A stretch of DNA of 35,487 nt from Chloroflexota bacterium (lineage in GTDB: Bacteria > Chloroflexota > Dehalococcoidia > Dehalococcoidales > UBA2162), in NCBI GenBank assembly GCA_016199495.1, contig JACQGQ010000073.1, positions 1 to 35,487 of the forward strand. The letters are read 5' to 3'. Under the pieces are notes generated by a model. It was not told where the DNA came from and ran no database searches. It worked only from the letters and a program-made list of their open reading frames with translations. Shown piece by piece: positions 7,396-14,439 of this stretch. Position 1 is the first letter of the stretch; every line of letters starts with the position of its first letter. The position numbers were made by a program, and so were the translations under genes.

Positions 7396-7419
7396 ATTAG
7401 TGCCCTTATTAGTGCCCTT
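7396..7419. repeat. Perfect 12-bp tandem duplication in the selenoprotein leader
   Basis: attagtgccctt is repeated exactly twice back to back between the promoter and the ribosome binding site of the selenoprotein gene. It may be a regulator site or simply a replication slip. Confidence 0.8.
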
Positions 7420-7447
7420 GTTTTCCGGGCAAATCGACTATGGCAGA

Positions 7448-7476
7448 ATGATACACCCCGGGTAGCTTTTTGTCAA
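7448..7476 (-). promoter_or_regulatory. Sigma-70 promoter of the selenoprotein gene
   Basis: The minus strand has TTGACA, a 17-nt spacer and TATCAT, with the predicted RNA start near 7441 and about 60 nt of leader. The same two hexamers and spacer occur in front of the ECF S-component gene at 11408-11436. The -35 overlaps the intergenic side of the upstream MBL stop, so the selenoprotein can be expressed independently of the MBL genes. Confidence 0.65.
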
Positions 7477-7487
7477 AATCAGGCTGA

Positions 7488-8303
7488 CTACTTCTTCAGC
7501 ACTTGATAGAGGCGCGCCACGTTCAGGCGCTGTCGCTGCTGTCCCATCGGCGTGTTCTTGCCCTCCCGGGTGTAGGGGTCAATGAAGGGGAGCTTATCTT
7601 GAGCTTCTTCCAGGCTCATCCCCTGGTTCATCGCCGTTGTCACCATATCTATCCAGGCCTGAATGATGGCCGATTGCTGCGGCAGGTAGCTTCGGTCGCA
7701 GAGTTCGCCGTGGCCGGGAACGAGCACGTCAGCCTCCATTTCTTGAAGTTGTTTCAGCGAATCCAGCCATCCGTAAGGCACAGCCTCTCGCAGGGCACTT
7801 GGTACTTTGTAAAAAATGTTGTCCGAGGTGAAGACGACCCTCTCCTCGGGGATATAAACCGCCACCTGGTACGGGGTATGACCGGGGAGGTGAGTGAGCC
7901 GGAAGGTGTGGTCGCCGACGTAGAGGGTCAGCCGTTGAGAAAGGGTGATAGTGGGGGGACGATAGCGGTAATTCTTGACCAGTGCCAGGCTCTCCGGGGC
8001 GGTCTGCCGGAGGCGTTCCTTTAGCTGGGCGACTGAGGCCGCCAGGACGGCTTCTCTGGTGCCTTCATGAGCTATCACCGTGCCCTCAAAAAAGTAGTTT
8101 CCGGTGATGTGGTCGCCGTGAGGCTCGGTGTTTATCAGGTAGCGAACGGGGCCATATTGGGCAATCTCATCCCGCCACTTGATGGCGTCGGCCGGCATCT
8201 GGGGAGTGTCAATCATCACCACCCCCTCCCTGGTGACGACAAAGCCGACATTGCAGCCCTGGAATCCGGTTTCGGCGTAGACATTAGCGGTAATCTTTTG
8301 CAT
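7488..8303 (-). CDS. Metallo-beta-lactamase-fold hydrolase, variant metal motif (copy 1)
   Basis: MBL-fold protein, 271 aa, glyoxalase-II-like, cytoplasmic (no signal peptide). The metal-binding landmarks are NTEPHGDHITGN, PGHTPYQ, FTSDNIFY and VPGHGELCD. In the canonical HxHxDH motif the first histidine is replaced by glutamate (TEPHGDH). The remaining H, D, H and the later H, D, H positions are kept, so a metal site is likely but not standard. It is about four-fifths identical to the adjacent copy 2, a recent tandem duplication. AAAGGAG precedes ATG 8303. The C-terminal helices (WIDMVTTAMNQGMSLEEAQDKLPF) are shared with copy 2. Substrate is unknown; the position next to a deiodinase-like Sec enzyme and an Fe-S aldo/keto reductase suggests a redox or detoxification role, which is inference. 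Confidence 0.88.
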   Translation of the reverse strand: MQKITANVYAETGFQGCNVGFVVTREGVVMIDTPQMPADAIKWRDEIAQYGPVRYLINTEPHGDHITGNYFFEGTVIAHEGTREAVLAASVAQLKERLRQTAPESLALVKNYRYRPPTITLSQRLTLYVGDHTFRLTHLPGHTPYQVAVYIPEERVVFTSDNIFYKVPSALREAVPYGWLDSLKQLQEMEADVLVPGHGELCDRSYLPQQSAIIQAWIDMVTTAMNQGMSLEEAQDKLPFIDPYTREGKNTPMGQQRQRLNVARLYQVLKK

Positions 8304-8369
8304 TATCTTCTCCTTTCAGTGGGCAAGAGCACCACCAGACGGGGCTGCCTTATGCTCGCCGGGCTTGCT

Positions 8370-8400
8370 CAGGGCTAACCCGGTCTAAAGGTTAGCCCTG
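8370..8400 (-). other. Intercistronic hairpin between the two MBL genes
   Basis: cagggctaacc (8370-8380) and ggttagccctg (8390-8400) form a perfect 11-bp stem with a nine-base loop, immediately after the copy 2 stop codon. No T-run follows on the minus strand, so it is more likely an mRNA-processing or stabilising hairpin, or a weak attenuator, than an intrinsic terminator. Confidence 0.6.
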
Positions 8401-8404
8401 GCGG

Positions 8405-9217
8405 CTACTGGAGCACTTCATAAAGGCGAGCCACGTTCCAGCGCTGTACTTGCTGTCCCATTGGCTCGCTGCCCCCTTCCATAGGGTAGCGGTCAAGGAA
8501 GGAAATCTTGTCTTGAGCTTCTTCCAGGCTTATCCCCTGCTTAATCGCCGCCTTGACAGTATCTATCCAGTCCTGAACAAAGGCACGCATCTCTGGAATA
8601 TAGCTTCGGTCGCAGAGCTTACCGTGACCGGGAACGAGCACATCGGCCTCCAGTTCTTCGAGTAGCTTCAACGAATCCAGCCACTGGTAAGGCAGAGCCT
8701 GGTGCAGCCAGGCCTGTACCTTGTAAAACACGTTATCCGAGGTGAAGACGACCCTCTCCTCGGGGATATAAACTGCCACCTGGTATGGGGTATGACCGGG
8801 GATGTTAATCAATTGAAAAGTGTGCTCGCCGACGTAGAGGGTCAGCCGTTGGGAAAGGGTGATGGTGGGGGGACGATAGCGGTAATCCTTGAGCAGGGCC
8901 AGGCTCTCCGGGTCGGTTTGCCGGAGGCGTTCCTTTAGCTGCTCCACAGAGGCCGCCAGGATGGCTTCTCTGGTGCCCTCATGCCCCACCACCGTGCCCT
9001 CGAAAAAGTAGTTTCCGCTGAAATGGTCGCCGTGGGGCTCGGTGTTTATCAGGTAGCGAACGGGGCCATATTGGGCAATCTCATCCCGCCATTTTATGGC
9101 GTCGGCTGGCATCTGAGGGGTGTCAATCATCACCACCCCTTCCCTGGTGACGACAAAGCCGGGATTACAGCCGCGAAACCCGGTTTCGGCGTAAACGTTA
9201 GCGGTAATTTTTGCCAT
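8405..9217 (-). CDS. Metallo-beta-lactamase-fold hydrolase, variant metal motif (copy 2)
   Basis: Paralog of the preceding gene (270 aa) with the same residues at the metal positions: NTEPHGDHFSGN, PGHTPYQ, FTSDNVFY, VPGHGKLCD. The Glu-for-His change in the first motif is present in both copies, so it predates the duplication and is not a sequencing error. Differences cluster in the C-terminal helical region. GGAAAGGAGGAG precedes ATG 9217. It lies 33 bp downstream of the aldo/keto reductase stop on the same strand, which is consistent with cotranscription. As with copy 1, the substrate is not readable. Confidence 0.88.
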   Translation of the reverse strand: MAKITANVYAETGFRGCNPGFVVTREGVVMIDTPQMPADAIKWRDEIAQYGPVRYLINTEPHGDHFSGNYFFEGTVVGHEGTREAILAASVEQLKERLRQTDPESLALLKDYRYRPPTITLSQRLTLYVGEHTFQLINIPGHTPYQVAVYIPEERVVFTSDNVFYKVQAWLHQALPYQWLDSLKLLEELEADVLVPGHGKLCDRSYIPEMRAFVQDWIDTVKAAIKQGISLEEAQDKISFLDRYPMEGGSEPMGQQVQRWNVARLYEVLQ

Positions 9218-9250
9218 TGTCTCCTCCTTTCCAGGTTATATCAGGATTGG

Positions 9251-10303
9251 TCAGTTTGACCGGGCGGTAACCCGTTTCTGGTATTCCCTTTTTTCTACCT
9301 GATACCATTCGGCCCGCTCGGCGATGATATCGATAATAGGCAGACCGTAAGGGCATTTTGGTTCGCACAGGCCACAGGCAGTACAATAGGCTGCCTTTTC
9401 CAGCGCCTCGGCGAGCATGCCTGAGAATAAACGCTCGGGTGGCAGACGCCTGGCGAAGCTGCCGCTGGTCATCACCGTGGCTATCGGTATTTCCTCGGTA
9501 CAGGGCTGGCAATAATCACAGCGGCGACAAAATCTGGTGCCCAGTTCCTCTCGCAGTCGCTGCATCTGGCTCTGTTCCGCCTCGGTCATTTGCCATGGCC
9601 CCTCCAGCACCTGGACAATCTCTTCTATCTCCTCTATTTTCTCGATACCCGGTATCGGAACGATATCCGGAAACTGGAAGAGATACTTGAAGGCGATGGT
9701 GATATTGTCCAGCATGCCTCCGGCCAGTGGTTTCATGACGATGTAGCCGACATCATGCTCCCGGCACAGGGGCAAAAGCTCGTCGGCGGCTTCGCAGGTA
9801 ATAAAATTAAAGGGGAACATGATGGTCTCGAAGCGGTCTGATTTGACCAGCTCTTTAGCCATGTCCAGCGAGTGGGAGGTAACGCCAATGTGTTTTACGA
9901 CCCCGGCTCTTTTGGCTTCTTCGACGGCGGCCAGGGCACCATCAGGCGCCAGTATTCGCTCGAAGCTGTCGGAATCGGCGACATTATGGAACTGGTAAAG
10001 GTCTATGGATTCGACGGCAAGTTGTTTTAGACTTAGTTTCAGGTGTGTTTCCGCCCCTTCACGAGTTCGGGACTGGGTCTTGGTGGCGATAAAAACCCCC
10101 TCTCGCCGCCCCGAAATCGCTTTGCCGATGCGCTCCTCGCTGTTGGTATAGGCATTAGCGGTATCGATATAATTGATGCCCAGTTCCAGGCACCTCTTGA
10201 CCACGGCCACGGCCTCATCTTCGGAAACCCGTTGAATTGGGATACCGCCGAGGCCCAGCCTGGATACCATCATCTCGGTCTTGCCCAATCTTATCATCTC
10301 CAT
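9251..10303 (-). CDS. Aldo/keto reductase with C-terminal Fe-S binding domain
   Basis: NAD(P)H-linked oxidoreductase, 350 aa. The TIM-barrel AKR tetrad is present: Asp and Tyr in YIDTANAYTNSE, Lys in FIATKTQ, His in YQFHN. After about residue 260 there is a cysteine-rich tail, CRRCDYCQPC and CTACGLCEPKCPYG. This marks the predicted aldo/keto reductase group (COG1453 type) that carries a 4Fe-4S ferredoxin-like extension. Such proteins may pass electrons between a flavin or ferredoxin partner and a carbonyl substrate; this is family-level knowledge. AGGAGGGG precedes ATG 10303. The start overlaps the DUF1893 gene by 10 bp, so the two are translationally coupled, and the first MBL gene follows closely. 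Confidence 0.92.
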   Translation of the reverse strand: MEMIRLGKTEMMVSRLGLGGIPIQRVSEDEAVAVVKRCLELGINYIDTANAYTNSEERIGKAISGRREGVFIATKTQSRTREGAETHLKLSLKQLAVESIDLYQFHNVADSDSFERILAPDGALAAVEEAKRAGVVKHIGVTSHSLDMAKELVKSDRFETIMFPFNFITCEAADELLPLCREHDVGYIVMKPLAGGMLDNITIAFKYLFQFPDIVPIPGIEKIEEIEEIVQVLEGPWQMTEAEQSQMQRLREELGTRFCRRCDYCQPCTEEIPIATVMTSGSFARRLPPERLFSGMLAEALEKAAYCTACGLCEPKCPYGLPIIDIIAERAEWYQVEKREYQKRVTARSN

Positions 10304-10722
10304 GACTTCCCCTCCTGCTCTTTGATAGTGTCTTTCATTACCTGATAGAACTCTTCTGGCTCTTTATCGAGCGATAGTTTCTCCATGGGACACATATCTG
10401 GCTCATCAGGTTTTTGAATGTAGGACACGATTTCGCTGATATGGTATTTGATGTCGTATTTATCTAGTGTCTTGATGGCCGGCAAACTGGCTAACGGGCT
10501 GTAAACCTCCCGGCCGCCAGCCTTGACCGATAGTAAAGCGGCCGCATTGCCCATTATCTTGTCAAAGATTACTACCGGCTGACGTTGCGGTACAAACCGG
10601 GTAATGTATTCCAGTAAGGCCAGCAACCTGTCTTTATTTGAGGAAAAGGTCAGATGCTCACCTTGATAGACGCGCAGGGTATCACCCCCGCTCAGGAATT
10701 CGCTGAAAAATTGATGGTACAT
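10294..10722 (-). CDS. DUF1893 (TM1506-like) protein
   Basis: Small cytoplasmic protein of 142 aa. It contains the DUF1893 core VIFDKIMGNAAALLSVKAGG, followed by VYSPLASLPAIKTLDKYDI and VSYIQKP. The family has a solved member from Thermotoga (TM1506) with a cytidine-deaminase-like fold but no assigned function. The C-terminal 30 residues are charged. It sits between an ECF S-component (stop codon 6 bp upstream) and the aldo/keto reductase (10-bp overlap), so the three look like one transcription unit. The ribosome binding site is poor (GGGAG about 16 nt upstream), which fits coupling to the upstream gene. Confidence 0.75.
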   Translation of the reverse strand: MYHQFFSEFLSGGDTLRVYQGEHLTFSSNKDRLLALLEYITRFVPQRQPVVIFDKIMGNAAALLSVKAGGREVYSPLASLPAIKTLDKYDIKYHISEIVSYIQKPDEPDMCPMEKLSLDKEPEEFYQVMKDTIKEQEGKSWR

Positions 10723-10728
10723 CCCGGG

Positions 10729-11325
10729 TTAGATACTCCCCGGTGTTTTTGTCGCCAGCTTCCCCAGCAGCCAGATAGCCCCCGGTATCAAAGCCAGCTG
10801 CAGGGCGATACCTGGTCCTCCCTGTTTAATCACTGACCAGACGGCGGAGAAAGGACTGGCGGCTGAGCCGAGAGGAAGGTAGGCTTCTCCGGTAATAAGA
10901 GATATGGCGAAAATGGCGAGCAATAGGGCGAGACGCCCGGCTATCATAGCAGCCAATAGCGACCATATCACCCGTAGATTAAACCTTTCTCGCAGTATTC
11001 CGGCGACCAGACCGTAGGCCGAGAGTTCAACTATTATTTGCGGCAACAGCCTCAGCAGCGGCAGTCCCGATACGGCATAACTGGCCAGAGGGGTAAGGAA
11101 GCCAACGATTAAACCTGCCCGCCAGCCAAAGAGTAATCCGGCGGCGAAGACAAAGATATGCATTGGCAGGAAGGTCGGGCCAGCGAGATGAAACTGGTGG
11201 AAAGTCCAGGGTACGGCAACGCTTAATAAAGTGAAAACAACGGTAAAAATATAGCTACGAATCTCAGTGTACTTTAGTATCAGCGGAAAAGGCTGAGGCT
11301 TGGAAATAGCAATTCTATTAATCAC
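10729..11325 (-). CDS. ECF transporter S-component (substrate-binding membrane subunit)
   Basis: Integral membrane protein of 198 aa with about six hydrophobic segments. The signature GPTFLPMHIFVFAAGLLFGWRAG, then GFLTPLASYAVSGLP, is that of energy-coupling-factor S-components (PF12822-like), which capture a vitamin or related small molecule for a shared A/A'/T module. No EcfA or EcfT gene lies next to it, so it would be a group II system using a common module from elsewhere. A good promoter (TTGACA-17-TATCAT) and a GGAGG site (plus strand cctcc) lie upstream. Substrate is not predictable from sequence; neighbours (DUF1893, AKR) give no clear vitamin link. Confidence 0.8.
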   Translation of the reverse strand: MINRIAISKPQPFPLILKYTEIRSYIFTVVFTLLSVAVPWTFHQFHLAGPTFLPMHIFVFAAGLLFGWRAGLIVGFLTPLASYAVSGLPLLRLLPQIIVELSAYGLVAGILRERFNLRVIWSLLAAMIAGRLALLLAIFAISLITGEAYLPLGSAASPFSAVWSVIKQGGPGIALQLALIPGAIWLLGKLATKTPGSI

Positions 11326-11407
11326 GATTGGCCTCCTTACATTTAGTGTATTGATAACCTCTCACCTCTACTTCTCATCGTCCCGACGGCTATCAACTAT
11401 GATGATA

Positions 11408-11436
11408 ATGATAACTCTGTGTTCGGTGGCTGTCAA
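11408..11436 (-). promoter_or_regulatory. Sigma-70 promoter for the ECF-DUF1893-AKR operon
   Basis: The minus strand reads TTGACA, 17 nt, TATCAT, with both hexamers and spacing near consensus. The predicted RNA start is near 11401, giving a leader of about 75 nt before the GTG/ATG region of the S-component gene. No known riboswitch fold was recognised in that leader. Confidence 0.65.
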
Positions 11437-11485
11437 GCTTGAAGAGGTTCTATAATGTTCTATAATGATGGCTAAGGAGGATTCG

Positions 11486-12898
11486 ATGGATAATAAGGAA
11501 ATTTGCTTTATGTCTGTGGTGGAAATGGTAGAGGCGATAAAGACCAGGCGCCTCTCTCCGGTGGAAATAATGGAGGCTATTCTGTCTCGCATCGAGCGGC
11601 TCAACCCTGAAGTCAACGCCTATTGCACCCTGCTGGCTGACAGCGCCCGCAGGCAGGCCAGGGAAGCGGAAACTATGGTAATGCAGGGCAAGGAACTCGG
11701 AGCGCTTCATGGTGTCCCGGTATCAATCAAGGACTTGATATTTACCCGGGGCATTCGCACTACGGGTGGTTCCAGGATATACGCAAATTTCATTCCGCAA
11801 CAAGATGCCATCGTCGTGGAACGACTGAAAGCAGCTGGCGCCATTGTTATCGGTAAAACAAACACCTCTGAATTCGGCTGGATGGCACTCACCGATAACC
11901 GGCTTTTCGGGGCGACCCGTAACCCGTGGAATTTAGAGTTTAATGCTGGAGGCTCCAGTGGTGGGGCGGCAGCCGCAGTGGCTTCAGGTATGGGCCCGCT
12001 GGCTATCGGCAGCGATGGCGGTGGTTCAGTACGCATCCCGGCCAGTTTCTGCGGTGTTTTCGGATTCAAGCCATCCTTTGGCCGCGTGCCTCAGTACCCG
12101 GGCTTCCCGGGGTGGGAGGCTCTGGCCCACACTGGCCCCATTACCCGCACTGTCAGGGACGCAGCTCTGGCGATGGAGGTCATCGCCGGCAGGGATGATA
12201 GAGACCGGTTTTCTTTGCCGGATACAGGATTACACTATTTACCCTTTCCCGGTGCTGACCTTGAGGGATTAAGAATAGCCTGGAGCCAGGACCTGGGCTA
12301 TGCTACGGTTGACCCGCAGGTGTTGAAAATAACGGAAGCGGCCGTCAGGGCTTGGGCTGGTTCGGGTGCCAGGGTAGAAACAGCCAGTCCCGATATCAGC
12401 AACCCCGAAGCTGCCTTCTCGACCGTAGTCGGCGTTGAGCTAGCCGCGGCCTTACTGGAAAAAATGGAGGAGTGGGGCGAGCAGATTGACCCGGGTCTGG
12501 TTCGTTTTATCGAGCGGAACAAGGGTAGACCAGCCACCGAGTATGTCAGGGCGCGCCGGCAACAATGGGAGGTTTGTCCTGGCATCGGGTCGTTCTTTGA
12601 AAAGTATGACCTGCTGCTGACGCCAACGGTGGCGGTACCACCTTTGGCGCTTGGTAAATTTGTCGTCAGAGAAATTGCCGGGAACAAGGTACCACCCCTT
12701 GGCTGGATGCCATTTACCTACCCATTTAATATCACAGGACAGCCAGCGGCTTCGCTCCCCTGTGGCTGGACGGATGATGGCTTACCCGTTGGCCTTCAGA
12801 TTATTGGGCGGCGCTTTGATGATGTTACCGTACTAAGAGCGGCGGCTGCTTTTGAGCGAGTCTTACCCTGGGCTGGCCGGCGCCCGCCGCTGGAGTAA
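11486..12898 (+). CDS. Amidase-signature family hydrolase
   Basis: Amide hydrolase of about 470 aa with the Ser-cisSer-Lys triad region. Lys is in VSIKDLIF; the amidase signature runs GGSSGGAAAAVASGMGPLAIGSDGGGSVRIP and continues FCGVFGFKPSFGRVP. The C-terminal half has the usual FNITGQPAASLPCG and LPVGLQIIGRRFDD. The start at 11465 in the track is unsupported; ATG 11486 has AAGGAGG at the right distance and gives MDNKEICFM. It stands alone, divergent from the ECF operon, and is not next to gatB/gatC, so a stand-alone amidase is more likely than GatA. Two direct copies of ttctataatg lie just upstream (11448-11467) and may supply the -10. Substrate is unknown. Confidence 0.9.
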   Translation: MDNKEICFMSVVEMVEAIKTRRLSPVEIMEAILSRIERLNPEVNAYCTLLADSARRQAREAETMVMQGKELGALHGVPVSIKDLIFTRGIRTTGGSRIYANFIPQQDAIVVERLKAAGAIVIGKTNTSEFGWMALTDNRLFGATRNPWNLEFNAGGSSGGAAAAVASGMGPLAIGSDGGGSVRIPASFCGVFGFKPSFGRVPQYPGFPGWEALAHTGPITRTVRDAALAMEVIAGRDDRDRFSLPDTGLHYLPFPGADLEGLRIAWSQDLGYATVDPQVLKITEAAVRAWAGSGARVETASPDISNPEAAFSTVVGVELAAALLEKMEEWGEQIDPGLVRFIERNKGRPATEYVRARRQQWEVCPGIGSFFEKYDLLLTPTVAVPPLALGKFVVREIAGNKVPPLGWMPFTYPFNITGQPAASLPCGWTDDGLPVGLQIIGRRFDDVTVLRAAAAFERVLPWAGRRPPLE

Positions 12899-12929
12899 AA
12901 AGCGTCTCCACTAAAATGACTGCACAGAC

Positions 12930-12964
12930 AAAAAAGTGGAGAGCACTTTGTGAGTGCTCTCCAC
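12930..12964 (-). terminator. Intrinsic terminator of the unassigned RNA
   Basis: GTGGAGAGCAC and GTGCTCTCCAC form a perfect 11-bp stem with a seven-base loop (12936-12964), followed on the minus strand by TTTTTT (A-run at 12930-12935). On the plus strand no T-run follows, so it serves minus-strand transcription. Confidence 0.8.
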
Positions 12965-13195
12965 TATCTAGTTAAGTCTCTCCGAACCCAGCTCACTTGC
13001 GGTGTTCACCACTGCAGCAGGTCTCTCTTTTACGAGACTGACCTCTAACTCACTTCATCGAGCCAGGCTCAGTTTCCGTGTGCCCTGCTCTCAGGCAGGG
13101 CTTCAACTGTCTACTTGCCATACTCTCAGTACTGCATGAAGCCTCATGACCCGCCTCCAGAAGCCAAGATTCGAGTGGTATCATGTCACTTCTTA
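12930..13195 (-). ncRNA. Probable structured non-coding RNA, family not recognised
   Basis: A 265-nt minus-strand unit with no ORF but a clear promoter in front and an intrinsic terminator behind. Local stems in order: AGTG/CACT; CATGA-ggct-TCATG; TACT/AGTA; GCCCTGC-ctgaga-GCAGGGC; AGGTC..TCTC/GAGA..GACCT; GCAGTGG-tgaa-CACCGC; and the terminator. A later GAGACT could pair with AGTCTC in the 5' part of the fifth stem, suggesting an alternative fold or pseudoknot. I compared it by eye with tmRNA (no TTCGAATCC...ACCA end), RNase P (no GAAAGTCC core), SRP RNA and 6S and saw no match. It lies between the convergent amidase end and the crotonase gene end. Confidence 0.65.
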
Positions 13196-13201
13196 TCTTT
13201 A

Positions 13202-13230
13202 ATTAAAGCACAGAGAGTTTAGTTTGTCAA
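13202..13230 (-). promoter_or_regulatory. Promoter of the unassigned RNA
   Basis: On the minus strand TTGACA (complement of 13225-13230), a 17-nt spacer and TTTAAT (complement of 13202-13207). The predicted RNA start is near 13195, with no ribosome binding site or start codon following. Confidence 0.65.
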
Positions 13231-13304
13231 ATTTTGGCTTGCTTCCATCTCATTAGCCCTCTACAGGTGAAGAAGGCCCTCTCTGTGTCCGTCAGGAAAA
13301 CGGC

Positions 13305-14105
13305 TTATTTCGGGCCAGCGCGCTTAAAAACGGGCCGCCGCTTCTCGCGGAAGGCCTTACCTGCCTCCCGAAAATCATCGGTATTGGAGCCTACCCCCTG
13401 GGCCAGTTGAGTATCCTCCATCGCCGACCAGAAGTCCATATTCAGTTGCTTCAGCAGGGAGAGCTTCATGAGGCGCTGGATAATGGGCGGTCCCTGGCAG
13501 ATACGCAGTGCCAGCTCTCGGGTGGCTTTTTCCAGTTCGGCGTTGGGCACCACCCGTCCCACTAACCCCATCTCTAGTGCCTTTGCTGCCGAAAGCCGTT
13601 CTCCCAGGAGTATCATCTCCATCGCCTTCTCCCGCCCCAGGGCCCGGGGCAAAAGGTAGAGTTCTCCCTCATCCGGGAGGAAGCCGTTGACCAGGCTGGC
13701 CTCGGTGAAGATTGCCTGGTCCGAGGCAATACGGAGGTCGCAGACCAGGGCTAGCGTCAGCCCGCCACAGGCTGTCATGCCGTTGATAGCGGCGATGGTG
13801 ATTTTGTCCAGCCGCCACAGGTTCCAGGCGAGGAGGTGAATGCCCTCGCGCAGGTCAATGACGCCGCCGATAGCCTTGCCGGCGTAGGGCCGGATGGGTC
13901 TTTTGATGTCGGCTCCGATGCAGAAGCCCCGCCCCACCCCCGTGAGCACCAGCACTTGAATGGCATCGTCCTTGCGCACGTCGTCGATGGCGGCAAGCAT
14001 CTCATCCACCATCGCCTCAGTATAGGCGTTCAGGACTTCGGGGCGGTTCATCGTAATTTTAGCCACATTGCCTACCTTTTCGTAGATAATGCTTTCAAAG
14101 GCCAT
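13305..14105 (-). CDS. Enoyl-CoA hydratase/isomerase (crotonase) superfamily protein
   Basis: Crotonase-fold acyl-CoA enzyme, 266 aa. Visible signatures are ITMNRPEVLNAYTEAM, the oxyanion-hole segments GFCIGADI and ACGGLTLALVCDLRIAS, and the C-terminal trimerisation region EKRRPVFKRAG. In rat enoyl-CoA hydratase the two catalytic glutamates sit in GGCELA and QPEILLG; here the matching segments read GGLTLA and TEASLVNG, so both are replaced. Acidic residues appear instead in FLPDEGELYLL. The reaction is therefore probably not simple hydration; isomerase, hydrolase, decarboxylase or ring-opening members of the superfamily are alternatives. AAGGGAGG precedes ATG 14105. It may be cotranscribed with the small Cys-rich gene upstream (gap about 90 bp). 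Confidence 0.87.
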   Translation of the reverse strand: MAFESIIYEKVGNVAKITMNRPEVLNAYTEAMVDEMLAAIDDVRKDDAIQVLVLTGVGRGFCIGADIKRPIRPYAGKAIGGVIDLREGIHLLAWNLWRLDKITIAAINGMTACGGLTLALVCDLRIASDQAIFTEASLVNGFLPDEGELYLLPRALGREKAMEMILLGERLSAAKALEMGLVGRVVPNAELEKATRELALRICQGPPIIQRLMKLSLLKQLNMDFWSAMEDTQLAQGVGSNTDDFREAGKAFREKRRPVFKRAGPK

Positions 14106-14194
14106 AGCTAAACCTCCCTTGTGTAAATGGTCACCTGAAGAACGAAACGGGTTTTTCTTTTCCCGGGACCAATAACCGGCCTGACACTCGTCCC

Positions 14195-14398
14195 CTAGTC
14201 CTTTTCAGGGTTTATTATGAGACAGGGTATTATGGTACAGTACTCACAGTTCCCCCCGCATTTGGGTTCCTCGCTGCCATTACCTCGTATTCCGGCAGAA
14301 GCTCCTCCAGCCCCGATGGTAAAGTCTTTGGCTGGCTCTCGAGATTCAGCCACCGAGCCGGTTTTGGCTGGCTCGGTAATGCTGCGTTCCTCGTCCAT
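14195..14398 (-). CDS. Small C-terminally Cys-rich protein, function unknown
   Basis: A 67-aa ORF supported by a strong ribosome binding site (AAAGGAG eight nt before ATG 14398). The N-terminal two-thirds are hydrophilic and Glu/Ala/Gly-rich. The C-terminus CGGNCEYCTIIPC places four cysteines within 13 residues, a possible small metal or Fe-S site. It fills the gap between comM and the crotonase gene and reads in the same direction as both. No family recognised; a competing ORF in another frame (14230-14427) lacks a ribosome binding site. Confidence 0.55.
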   Translation of the reverse strand: MDEERSITEPAKTGSVAESREPAKDFTIGAGGASAGIRGNGSEEPKCGGNCEYCTIIPCLIINPEKD

Positions 14399-14439
14399 TT
14401 GAAATCTCCTTTCCCTGCACGTTGCAAATCTCAGAGATA

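Noticed and set aside
12936-12964. Terminator for the plus-strand amidase
   Set aside because: The hairpin has its T-run only on the minus strand; the plus strand continues tatctagtt.
12930-13195. Identification of the RNA as tmRNA, RNase P, SRP or 6S RNA
   Set aside because: No tRNA-like end, no RNase P core sequences, no SRP GGAAGCAGC-type loop, and 5' and 3' ends do not pair as in 6S.
14230-14427. 65-aa minus-strand ORF overlapping the small Cys-rich gene
   Set aside because: No ribosome binding site; the other frame has AAAGGAG at the right distance.
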